From: Candidatus Woesearchaeota archaeon | Lineage (GTDB): Archaea; Nanobdellota; Nanobdellia; Woesearchaeales; SKIA01 | Reading direction: 5' to 3' | DNA length: 6,416 nucleotides | Assembly: GCA_007116645.1 (NCBI GenBank) | Contig: SKIA01000074.1 | Span: 1 to 6,416 of the forward strand | Shown: positions 1-5,539 of the stretch, piece by piece | How the letters are laid out: each line of letters begins with the position of its first letter | Position numbering within the stretch: the stretch's first letter is position 1 | Program-made: the position numbers and the translations under genes | Notes under the pieces: model-generated | What the model was told of the DNA's origin: nothing | What the model saw: the letters and a program-made list of their open reading frames with translations, nothing else | Database searches by the model: none

Positions 1-519
1 GATTACAAGGCGCGAACAAACGATATTACGGAAAAAGGAAATGAAATTCAACGACAAGTACTCCTTGCTAAACGAGCAGTTACCTACGCACTGAACAACT
101 CATCAACAGCCCTTAAGTTTAATCTTTCATCACTGGACTTGTATTATATCTCATACATTACTTATTTCTCCGGAAAAATAGCTGAGCATATACCTGCCAT
201 ATCAGAAAGAGCGCGAGACCCGAATGCTGAAAGCGACATGACTCAAGCAGACAAAGAAGAACTAAGCAAACTTTTTACCCGCGCGCACGAGTATTACACG
301 AAAGTCATGGATGTCTATAATAAGAGGAACAAAGGACAAAAATTTGTTCTCAGCGACTACGAAGATTTCCACGAAGAAATAGAAGTGTTTAGAGAAAAAA
401 ACCACAATAAGAAAAGGCCACTGCCTGGAGAATACTTAATGCTCTTAATACGCGCAATCAAAGAGATGGAATTCACCATGATCAACCTTGAGAACTCTCC
501 AAAGCCACACGCAGAATAA
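1..519 (+). CDS. PhoU-like regulator, C-terminal part (5' end outside window)
   Basis: The reading frame is open from base 1 and ends at TAA 517-519, giving 172 residues without the start. It aligns without ambiguity to the C-terminal half of the complete paralogue at 2457-3461: residue 1 here matches about residue 155 there, so roughly 154 residues including the DNA-binding domain are missing to the left. Shared blocks include NEIQRQVLL, TYALNNSSTALKFNLSS, KVMDVYNKRN and the near-identical tail EFTMINLENSPKP. By eye about 70% of residues match. This part is the helical PhoU-like domain, which in the family takes part in phosphate-uptake regulation; the actual ligand or target here is unknown. 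An internal ATG at 139 is not the real start, because the homology continues upstream of it. Confidence 0.88.
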   Translation, partial: DYKARTNDITEKGNEIQRQVLLAKRAVTYALNNSSTALKFNLSSLDLYYISYITYFSGKIAEHIPAISERARDPNAESDMTQADKEELSKLFTRAHEYYTKVMDVYNKRNKGQKFVLSDYEDFHEEIEVFREKNHNKKRPLPGEYLMLLIRAIKEMEFTMINLENSPKPHAE

Positions 520-540
520 AAAAAATGGGCTCAAAAGCCC
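518..540 (-). terminator. Hairpin plus T-run between convergent genes
   Basis: The arms GGGCT (527-531) and AGCCC (536-540) enclose a 4-base loop. Read on the minus strand, the hairpin directly follows the nitroreductase stop codon and is followed by A and eight T residues (525-518). This is the form of an intrinsic terminator for the minus-strand gene. On the plus strand it follows the PhoU-like stop by seven bases but has only a weak TTATA tail, so it would serve that gene less well. Archaeal termination usually depends on the T-run more than the hairpin, so the stem may be secondary. Confidence 0.7.
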
Positions 541-1170
541 TTATACTGTATGAACGATATCTTCAGCATTCCACCGCACTTTTGCATAGTCTGCGTACGC
601 GTCTTCTTTTGAGCGCACACCGACCGGTACAAGCACTGTTGCCGTTAGGTTTTTATCGTGCAAACCAAGAATTTCATCAAACTCTTTTGCATTAAACCCT
701 TCCATGGGACAAGAGTCAATTTCCTTTGTGGCCGCCGAAACAAGGAGCGTGCCAAGAGCGATGTATGCTTGCTTTTGAGTCCAGGTCAGACGAGTTGAGG
801 AATCCATATAAGACAAAGCGCCGTTAATCATGTCTTGGTATCCTTTTAGACTATCTTTTGAGATGCCTCGTTTGTCAGCAGTTTTTGTGATGAATTGCTC
901 CACCAGGTGCTCGTCAACGTCAGTTCGTGCAGCAATAACAATAAGGTGGCTTGCATCAGTTATTTGTGATTGGTTCCAAGCAGCTGCTTTGAGTCGTTCT
1001 CGAACTGCAGGGTCTGTGATAATCAAAAACTCATATGGTTGCAAACCAAAGCTGCTCGCACTCAAGATTGTTTCTTGCATAAGCGCAGAGATTTGTTCTT
1101 CTGAGAGTTTCTGTGTCGCATCAAATTGTTTTGTGGCATATCGCCAATTGAGTGCTTGTTGTAAGTCCAT
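541..1170 (-). CDS. NAD(P)H-dependent FMN nitroreductase, NfsB-like
   Basis: This 209-residue protein has the length and layout of the NfsB/dihydropteridine-reductase branch of the nitroreductase family. These enzymes are cytoplasmic FMN homodimers that pass electrons from NAD(P)H to nitroaromatics, quinones or pterins. Visible family features are the N-terminal R10 and K14 in RYATKQFD (FMN phosphate contact), SASSFGLQP at 37-45, the helix ALGTLLVSAATKEID at 138-152, and PMEGF at 155-159. It ends at TAA (541-543). The start ATG is preceded by CTCTAA with no Shine-Dalgarno, but a TATA-like box lies at 1195-1201, fitting a leaderless transcript. It is convergent with the PhoU-like fragment and divergent from the CDP-alcohol transferase gene. 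The close resemblance to bacterial enzymes makes lateral gain plausible but unproven. The physiological substrate cannot be read from the sequence. Confidence 0.92.
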   Translation of the reverse strand: MDLQQALNWRYATKQFDATQKLSEEQISALMQETILSASSFGLQPYEFLIITDPAVRERLKAAAWNQSQITDASHLIVIAARTDVDEHLVEQFITKTADKRGISKDSLKGYQDMINGALSYMDSSTRLTWTQKQAYIALGTLLVSAATKEIDSCPMEGFNAKEFDEILGLHDKNLTATVLVPVGVRSKEDAYADYAKVRWNAEDIVHTV

Positions 1171-1194
1171 TTAGAGTGCGAACACGAAAGCATT

Positions 1195-1201
1195 GATATA
1201 A
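1195..1201 (-). promoter_or_regulatory. TATA box of the nitroreductase gene
   Basis: The minus strand reads TTATATC, centred about 28 bases upstream of the ATG at 1170. This is the archaeal box A distance for a transcript starting at or next to the start codon. No ribosome binding site lies between. Confidence 0.6.
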
Positions 1202-1237
1202 GCAATCTTGAAGTGCAAATAATATCACCCACATAAG

Positions 1238-1245
1238 TTTATTAA
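1238..1245 (+). promoter_or_regulatory. TATA box of the CDP-alcohol transferase gene
   Basis: TTTATTAA is centred about 25 bases before the ATG at 1267, the spacing expected for a leaderless archaeal transcript. The 96-base divergent gap holds this box and the nitroreductase box about 40 bases apart, so the two promoters are separate but close. Confidence 0.6.
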
Positions 1246-1266
1246 CAGTCCTTTGACGTTACCAGT

Positions 1267-1908
1267 ATGGCAATGGATAAGAAAGATGGACAGAGTCTTT
1301 TGGGCCCGTACGAATCACAATTAAAAAATTTCTTAGTTCCTTTTGTTCCTAAAACAGTTGAGACATACCACCTCACACTCACTACGCTCTTGTGGAGTGG
1401 ACTCATCATTTTGTTTGGATATCTTGCAACAATCAATATTCATTGGTTGTGGGGCGCTTCAGTAGCAATTATTTTTCAGTATATTACCGACCTGCTTGAT
1501 GGAGAAATCGGTCGTCAACGCAACACCGGACTTGTACGGTGGGGATTTTATATGGACCACTTTTTGGATTACATATTCCTCTGTGCAATTATCATTGGGT
1601 ACGCGCTGCTTTTGCCTGCAACATACTACCTAGAGTTATTGTTCATACTCAGTCTTGTAACTGCGTTCATGGTCAATAGTTTCTTGCGCTACGGAGCAAC
1701 ATCAACATTTAAGATCCAATACCTTGGCATTGGACCTACCGAGATGCGTCTGCTGTTTATTTTCATAAACACAATGATCATCATTTTTGGACGAACATAC
1801 ATGGCGTTCGCACTCCCCTACGTTCTTGTATTAACAACAATCGGTTTGGTTGTTGTTGTGTATCGCACGCAGAAAAGCATTTGGGCGATGGACATGAAGA
1901 AAAAATAG
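1267..1908 (+). CDS. CDP-alcohol phosphatidyltransferase family membrane protein
   Basis: This 213-residue membrane protein carries the family signature: D75, D78-G79, G82-R83, G93, D97 and D101, matching D-x2-DG-x2-AR-x8/9-G-x3-D-x3-D with glycine in place of the usual alanine. The aspartates bind the divalent metals and the CDP-activated lipid. The family joins a CDP-linked lipid (CDP-archaeol in most archaea) to an alcohol such as glycerol phosphate, inositol phosphate or serine; which alcohol is used here cannot be told. About six hydrophobic segments are visible, near residues 36-54, 59-74, 99-117, 119-138, 155-175 and 178-199, and the C-terminus is basic. ATG 1267 fits the TATA spacing; a second in-frame ATG at 1273 is possible. 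There is no Shine-Dalgarno. The 3' end faces the small minus-strand ORF across 11 bases. Confidence 0.9.
   Translation: MAMDKKDGQSLLGPYESQLKNFLVPFVPKTVETYHLTLTTLLWSGLIILFGYLATINIHWLWGASVAIIFQYITDLLDGEIGRQRNTGLVRWGFYMDHFLDYIFLCAIIIGYALLLPATYYLELLFILSLVTAFMVNSFLRYGATSTFKIQYLGIGPTEMRLLFIFINTMIIIFGRTYMAFALPYVLVLTTIGLVVVVYRTQKSIWAMDMKKK
1901..1906 (-). terminator. Oligo-T terminator of the small ORF
   Basis: Beyond the stop of the 60-codon minus-strand ORF, the minus strand carries six T residues (complement of 1901-1906), inside the 3' end of the convergent transferase gene. Archaeal RNA polymerase stops at such T tracts without needing a hairpin. Support is the T-run and its position only. Confidence 0.35.
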
Positions 1909-1919
1909 GTGGTGCAACT

Positions 1920-2102
1920 TTAGCGTCCTGTCACGAAAGGATGATATCTGTGGCTTACGTACCCTCGCAAAAACGCTAGGTCTAAAGCATTCATTTCGTC
2001 ATCGTTATCGACTAGTTTACTCAAGTTCATTTGATTGCTTACCGCTACTTCTTTGAGCATATGCCAACCGTCTTTTTCGTATTCCCATCGTACTGCATTC
2101 AT
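1920..2102 (-). CDS. Small hypothetical protein, 60 residues
   Basis: I do not recognise this protein. It is soluble-looking and charged, with no signal or membrane segment and with aromatic residues near both ends (WEYEKDGWHM and YHPF). The ORF is credible because a textbook Shine-Dalgarno, GGAGG (2113-2109 on the minus strand), lies six bases before the ATG, and a TATA-like box lies further upstream at 2148-2153. That implies a leader of about 20 bases, unlike its leaderless neighbours. It is convergent with the transferase gene (11-base gap) and divergent from the complete PhoU-like gene. The single-domain size and isolated position say nothing about its role. Confidence 0.6.
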   Translation of the reverse strand: MNAVRWEYEKDGWHMLKEVAVSNQMNLSKLVDNDDEMNALDLAFLRGYVSHRYHPFVTGR

Positions 2103-2108
2103 TTTTTA

Positions 2109-2113
2109 CCTCC
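2109..2113 (-). promoter_or_regulatory. Strong Shine-Dalgarno of the small ORF
   Basis: The minus strand reads GGAGGT, then five A residues and ATG, giving a six-base spacer. It decides the start of the 60-codon ORF and is the only clear ribosome binding site in the window. Confidence 0.7.
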
Positions 2114-2147
2114 GTAATCACGCATGTTATCTGCCCGATAGATTACC

Positions 2148-2153
2148 GTATAA
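2148..2153 (-). promoter_or_regulatory. Possible TATA box of the small ORF
   Basis: The minus strand reads TTATAC, about 46-51 bases upstream of the small ORF start. A transcript starting some 26 bases downstream would carry a leader just long enough for the Shine-Dalgarno. The box is weak and rests on position. Confidence 0.4.
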
Positions 2154-2204
2154 GCGCAAGTATATGTGTCCTTAGCATATGGAATCTATGTGTGAAATGC
2201 CTTT

Positions 2205-2221
2205 ACGTATTACGTTAACGT
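2205..2221. repeat. Three phased ACGT motifs ending in a palindrome
   Basis: ACGT occurs at 2205, 2212 and 2218, and the last two form the perfect palindrome ACGTTAACGT (2212-2221). It lies in the 354-base divergent region between the small ORF and the PhoU-like gene and could be a protein-binding site. No factor can be named. Confidence 0.35.
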
Positions 2222-2233
2222 GACAAAAATGTG

Positions 2234-2249
2234 TGTGCTGCCCAGCACA
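2234..2249. repeat. Six-bp perfect hairpin with 4-base loop
   Basis: TGTGCT (2234-2239) and AGCACA (2244-2249) flank a GCCC loop. A smaller inverted repeat, CCCT-GTAT-AGGG (2256-2267), follows at once. They lie about 200 bases upstream of the PhoU-like start, well outside its core promoter. Their role, whether operator, structured RNA or chance, is unknown. The rest of 2270-2420 is AT-rich and shows no gene. Confidence 0.4.
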
Positions 2250-2426
2250 TTTAACCCCTGTATAGGGATGTAAGTGAAGTGTTTTCCTTAAGAAACAAAA
2301 GACCAAATGGACAACTATACATTCTTTAAAATACAAAATAAAGCCCCATAGAAAAACATATCATACAACATACACTTAACAAAATATATATGCAAAGCTA
2401 CTAGATATATATAACCTATAACTTGA

Positions 2427-2435
2427 ATATATAAA
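2427..2435 (+). promoter_or_regulatory. TATA box of the complete PhoU-like gene
   Basis: ATATATAAA is centred about 26 bases before the ATG at 2457, a strong archaeal box A for a leaderless transcript. A second AT-rich stretch, around 2404-2412, lies just upstream and could be an alternative. Confidence 0.65.
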
Positions 2436-2456
2436 TCGATTTTCCATACAAATAAC

Positions 2457-3461
2457 ATGGAACAGAGGAAAGTGATTCAGTTTGGCAAGTCAGCGCTCTG
2501 TATGACCTTGCCGCACGCGTGGACAAAAAAACATCAGATTCGAAAGGGAGACTTAATCAACGTACAAGAAACCCTTCGAAACTCGCTAGAGCTATTTCCA
2601 GCAGTTGCTGAGATGAAGCCATCAAGCAGCCTGACAATAGATATTTCAGGAAGAACAACAGACGAAATCATACAACTCATTTTAGCAACCTACCTCAACG
2701 GCTATACCGTCGTCACATTAAAAGGCTCAAACAAAGGAAAAGTAGCGTATCTTCGAGAACACATACACGAATTTATCGCGGCAGAAATCATGGAAGTAAC
2801 CTCCGACACCATAGTCATACACGTATTCTGGGATGTAGAGACAATCAATCTGAACACCATTCTGCGAAGAATTGACCACATCATCCGAAGCATCTTTGAA
2901 GAAACAAAAGATATCCTGGAAGAGAAGGTGCGAACAAACGACATCAAAGAAAAAGGAAACGAAATTCAGCGACAAGTGCTCCTTGGAAAACGAGCAATCA
3001 CGTACGCACTCAACAACTCATCAACCGCACTCAAATTCAATCTGTCCTCGCTAGAGCTTTACTACCTTTCTTACATCATTTATTTTTCAGGAAGAATAGC
3101 AGAATACATTCCATTCATAGCAGAAAGCATTGAAGCTGCAGATTTTGAAAAAGAAATCACCCAAGAAGAAAAAGAAGAATTCACAGAAATATTTACTCGT
3201 GCATACCAATACTACAAAAAAGTAATGGACGTGTACAACAAGAGAAACCAAGGACAAAAATTCGTTCTTAGTGAATATGAAGAGTTCCACAAAGAAATCG
3301 AGGCGTACAGGCAAAGAAACGGGAACGCAAAAAAACCCATACCCGGAGAATATTTGATGCTGTTGGTGCGCACAATCAAAGAAATGGAATTCACCATGAT
3401 CAACCTTGAGAACTCTCCAAAACCACTCGGAAATGAGCAAGAACAGCTCAAGCAAGAATAA
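2457..3461 (+). CDS. AbrB-PhoU domain regulator, phosphate-uptake type
   Basis: This 334-residue protein has the two-part build of the archaeal PhoU family. Residues about 1-50 form an AbrB/SpoVT-like swapped-hairpin DNA-binding domain (VIQFGKSALCMTLPHAW, then KGDLINVQE at 30-38). Residues about 110-325 are helical and PhoU-like. The length is usual for such fusions. Family knowledge suggests a transcription regulator linked to phosphate uptake, but no phosphate transporter gene is in view, so the target is open. The start is fixed by homology reaching the first residues and by the TATA box 26 bases upstream; there is no Shine-Dalgarno. It is a paralogue of the truncated gene at the left edge, with matching C-terminal domains and a 38-base exact match near the 3' end. 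The highly charged tail after SPKP differs from the paralogue, which stops there. Confidence 0.87.
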   Translation: MEQRKVIQFGKSALCMTLPHAWTKKHQIRKGDLINVQETLRNSLELFPAVAEMKPSSSLTIDISGRTTDEIIQLILATYLNGYTVVTLKGSNKGKVAYLREHIHEFIAAEIMEVTSDTIVIHVFWDVETINLNTILRRIDHIIRSIFEETKDILEEKVRTNDIKEKGNEIQRQVLLGKRAITYALNNSSTALKFNLSSLELYYLSYIIYFSGRIAEYIPFIAESIEAADFEKEITQEEKEEFTEIFTRAYQYYKKVMDVYNKRNQGQKFVLSEYEEFHKEIEAYRQRNGNAKKPIPGEYLMLLVRTIKEMEFTMINLENSPKPLGNEQEQLKQE

Positions 3462-3497
3462 ACACTCGCTCCACACTAATTTGGTTGCTCGAAGAAA

Positions 3498-3504
3498 TTA
3501 TATA
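3498..3504 (+). promoter_or_regulatory. TATA box of the AI-2E-family gene
   Basis: TTATATA is centred about 25 bases before the ATG at 3526. The 64-base gap after the PhoU-like gene thus holds its own promoter, so the two genes need not be an operon. No terminator is evident in the gap. Confidence 0.6.
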
Positions 3505-3525
3505 GTTGTAAAGCATGTGGTATAA

Positions 3526-4503
3526 ATGAAAACACCAGGAATAGTCAAAATAGTAGTCCTAATTATTGGGTTCATCACATTTGTGATGCTCTTTGACACA
3601 ATAACTAGAATCTTTTTTGTGACCATTCTTGCATCCTTAATAGCAATATTTTTTGTAGGCACCGCAAACCGCATCGAGCAACGAGCCCCTGGAGGACAAA
3701 AGCTGTGGATAAGCATCTTGATACTTGCAATTCTTGGCTTATTAGGAATCATCACGTGGATATCAAGCGGACCAGTCATATCTCAATTTGAAGAATTAGG
3801 CCCACAAATAACCCCTGCAATAATGCAAGTAAACCAATGGCTCTCAAATGTCGGTCGGGGACAAAGAATTGTTGATGCTACTGGAGAGCTGGACCTGTCC
3901 GCCTACATACCAGACCTTGATGGATTTGTAATGACAGTCATCGAATCAATCGCAATATTCTTTGTAATATTAGTAGCAGGAGTGTTTTTATCGTACGAAC
4001 CAAAAAAATATCGCGACGGATTGCTCTTTTTCTCCAAGGACAAAAAAAGGACTGCTCGCACAATCGATAAACTACAAGATAGGCTCTATCGATGGACAAT
4101 TGGACGATTGGCAGAGATGGCAGTAGTTTTTGTACTCACATGGATAGGTCTTGCAATACTCGGCGTGCCCTTGGCATTTCTGCTCGCGTTTATCACAGGA
4201 ATCTTAAGCTTCATTCCCAACTTTGGCCCGATAGCTTCAGGAGCACTGGCCGCAGTAGTAGGGTTGTCAGTAAGCCCCATGATGGCAGTATGGGTCATTG
4301 TGGTGTTCATCATAGTTCAACTGCTTGAAAGCAATCTAATTACGCCACTGATTGAGCGTAAAGCAGTATACCTTCCGCCAGGACTCATAATCATCACCCA
4401 AGCATTCATGGGACTCGCCTTTGGAATACTCGGCCTCATCGTGGCAACACCCATAGTTGTTGGCGCTGTCGTGATACTCAAAGAATACTATGATACAAAG
4501 TAA
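3526..4503 (+). CDS. AI-2E family transporter (PerM/UPF0118-like)
   Basis: This 325-residue integral membrane protein fits the AI-2E/PerM family in length and topology. Two N-terminal membrane segments (about 5-24 and 28-46) and a third (60-82) precede a roughly 50-residue non-membrane domain; then come a segment at 135-155, a charged cytoplasmic stretch (KDKKRTARTIDK), and four or so C-terminal segments. The family hallmark is the loop GILSFIPNFGPIASG (PNFGP at 231-235), followed by the conserved end LLESNLITPLIERKAVYLPP and GILGLIVATPIVVG. Members include exporters of autoinducer-2 and Na+/H+ antiporters, but in archaea the substrate is not known, so only the family is claimed. The gene ends at TAA 4501-4503, two bases before the 3' end of the opposing tRNA. 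Confidence 0.9.
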   Translation: MKTPGIVKIVVLIIGFITFVMLFDTITRIFFVTILASLIAIFFVGTANRIEQRAPGGQKLWISILILAILGLLGIITWISSGPVISQFEELGPQITPAIMQVNQWLSNVGRGQRIVDATGELDLSAYIPDLDGFVMTVIESIAIFFVILVAGVFLSYEPKKYRDGLLFFSKDKKRTARTIDKLQDRLYRWTIGRLAEMAVVFVLTWIGLAILGVPLAFLLAFITGILSFIPNFGPIASGALAAVVGLSVSPMMAVWVIVVFIIVQLLESNLITPLIERKAVYLPPGLIIITQAFMGLAFGILGLIVATPIVVGAVVILKEYYDTK

Positions 4504-4505
4504 AA

Positions 4506-4654
4506 CGCCGCGACTGGGATTTGAACCCAGGACTCCGTGAGGAACAGGATCTTTGCGGTATTGCTTATTGTAGGGCAATTTCCCTAGCAATCTTTCGCCT
4601 CGCTGAGCGCGAACTCGAGCAAGTCTGCGCAATACCAGGCTATGCGATCGCGGC
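4506..4654 (-). tRNA. tRNA-Ser(GCT), intron-containing, best reading
   Basis: The 149-base minus-strand unit has a perfect 7-bp acceptor stem (GCCGCGA with TCGCGGC), discriminator G, no encoded CCA, and a perfect T arm (CTGGG-TTCAAAT-CCCAG, 4530-4514). The D arm has GCA/TGC with the invariant GG. A long variable arm, TTCC-TCAC-GGAG, marks a type II tRNA. Following the D arm, G26 and CAGAC lead to TTGCT, placing anticodon GCT at 4620-4618. Serine fits the discriminator G and the long arm. The expected 3' stem strand comes only after about 66 extra bases, read as an intron at the usual anticodon-loop position. The 3' strand ATCCTG pairs with CAG but mispairs with A30 and C31, so splice sites and isotype are uncertain; leucine is the alternative. 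TTTT follows the 3' end as a terminator. Confidence 0.72.
4551..4616 (-). other. Putative tRNA intron with two hairpins
   Basis: About 66 bases separate the anticodon from the 3' half of the tRNA. Two inverted repeats fill most of it: TTCGC with GCGAA (4594-4598/4609-4613), and ATTGCT with AGCAAT (4560-4565/4586-4591) enclosing AGGG/CCCT. Archaeal tRNA introns are cut at a bulge-helix-bulge; TTGC (exon) with GCAA (intron end) could be the central helix, but the flanking bulges do not fit a standard form. The borders are therefore approximate. Confidence 0.5.
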
Positions 4655-4679
4655 AGTAAAGAAAGAGACCACGAGTTTG

Positions 4680-4687
4680 TTTTTAAA
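4680..4687 (-). promoter_or_regulatory. TATA box of the tRNA gene
   Basis: The minus strand reads TTTAAAAA, centred about 30 bases upstream of the mature 5' end at 4654. This suits an archaeal tRNA promoter and supports the tRNA being transcribed on its own, divergently from the receiver-domain gene. Confidence 0.55.
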
Positions 4688-4723
4688 CATTCCGCCATCA
4701 ACACAAATACTACCGCAAAGTAG

Positions 4724-4730
4724 TTAAATG
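4724..4730 (+). promoter_or_regulatory. Possible TATA box of the receiver-domain gene
   Basis: TTAAATG is centred about 23 bases before the ATG at 4750, slightly closer than for the other genes. No ribosome binding site precedes the ATG, so this is again read as leaderless. The box is weaker than its neighbours. Confidence 0.45.
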
Positions 4731-4749
4731 TGTTGTCTTTCTCATTGGC

Positions 4750-5538
4750 ATGACGGAGAAGATACGCGTCTTGCATGCAGAAGATGAAGACAGCATCCGC
4801 AAAGTCATGAGTAGAATGATAGCGCGCCTGCTTCCAAACGCCATAGTCCAGAGCACTCCTAGCGCCGAGAAAGCACTAGAAGCGCTAAAAGGCACACGAC
4901 CAGATATTGTCATAACTGATTATGATATGCTAAAGCTTACAGGAGGCGATCTGGCACAAAAGGTGCGCGAGCATTACCCAGGAACACCAGTACTCCTCAC
5001 CACAGGAAGAAGCGTGGATGAATGTAGATTTCCGTTTCAACCAGGAGATATGTATGTCGAAAAGCCCTTCGACGTGGGAGAGCTCGTATCGCGCATCCCA
5101 CAAATACTCTCGCTTGCGCAACGAGAACCCGAAAGGGTAGCAAACGCAAAAGCAATCTATGTGCCTGGAGAGGACCTCAACACGCTTGAAAAACTCATTA
5201 TGTGCGTCATGGAAACCTCAAAAGCAATAAGTGCTCCTCCCTTATACACAAAAAGTCTTGCGAGCCGCTCGATATACGGTGTGCCATTCGTTCACAATGC
5301 AACACCAGGAGAAATCAAAGTATTCCCAGAAGTCACCATCAATCTCAGAGAAGTAAAGCAACATCTAGGATCTCAGCACGCACTCATCCCCGTGCATCCA
5401 GAGAACGCAAAGACCCTGGAAGAAGCACTAAAAGACGCTGGAATCCCTGCGCACCCATATGATGGCGGAAAACTCACTTTAGACACAGTCCCAAAAGTAA
5501 GCCAAGACATACAAGCATATGTTGAGCATATATCATGA
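4750..5538 (+). CDS. CheY-like receiver protein with unrecognised C-terminal region
   Basis: Residues 1 to about 125 form a response-regulator receiver domain: acidic pair E11-D12, phosphoacceptor D57 in VITDYDM, the switch threonine T85 in LLTTGR, and K105-P106 in VEKPFD. All residues needed for phosphotransfer from a histidine kinase are present. The remaining 130 or so residues match no output domain that I recognise. They start with NTLEKLIMCVMETSKAIS, hold a middle stretch rich in beta-formers (YGVPFVHN, EIKVFPEVTINLREV), and end in ALIPVHPENAKTLEEALKDA and IPAHPYDGG, which look like an alternating alpha/beta fold. No kinase is in view. The gene ends at TGA 5536-5538, next to an HTH-like ORF that may be its partner. 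Confidence 0.85.
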   Translation: MTEKIRVLHAEDEDSIRKVMSRMIARLLPNAIVQSTPSAEKALEALKGTRPDIVITDYDMLKLTGGDLAQKVREHYPGTPVLLTTGRSVDECRFPFQPGDMYVEKPFDVGELVSRIPQILSLAQREPERVANAKAIYVPGEDLNTLEKLIMCVMETSKAISAPPLYTKSLASRSIYGVPFVHNATPGEIKVFPEVTINLREVKQHLGSQHALIPVHPENAKTLEEALKDAGIPAHPYDGGKLTLDTVPKVSQDIQAYVEHIS

Positions 5539-5539
5539 T

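Noticed and set aside
830..1174. Plus-strand ORF of 114 codons opposite the nitroreductase gene
   Set aside because: It lies wholly antisense to a well-supported enzyme gene, is cysteine- and serine-rich with no recognisable domain, and has no own promoter.
2179..2223. 14-codon ORF (ATG to TGA) in the divergent region, a possible leader peptide
   Set aside because: It has no ribosome binding site, no TATA at the right distance and no regulatory codon pattern; short ORFs of this size are expected by chance.
3087..3476. Minus-strand ORF of 129 codons opposite the complete PhoU-like gene
   Set aside because: Its run of phenylalanines and leucines is the complement of lysine/glutamate-rich codons in the real gene, a typical shadow.
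3753..3766. CACGTGGATAT inside the AI-2E-family gene, matching part of the cyclophilin palindrome
   Set aside because: Only half of the palindrome is present and it lies within coding sequence, so it is likely chance.
4521..4727. Plus-strand ORF of 68 codons antisense to the tRNA
   Set aside because: It is simply the reverse complement of the tRNA and its upstream region.
4336..4776. Minus-strand ORF of 146 codons running across the tRNA
   Set aside because: It overlaps the tRNA and the 3' part of the AI-2E-family gene and resembles no protein family.
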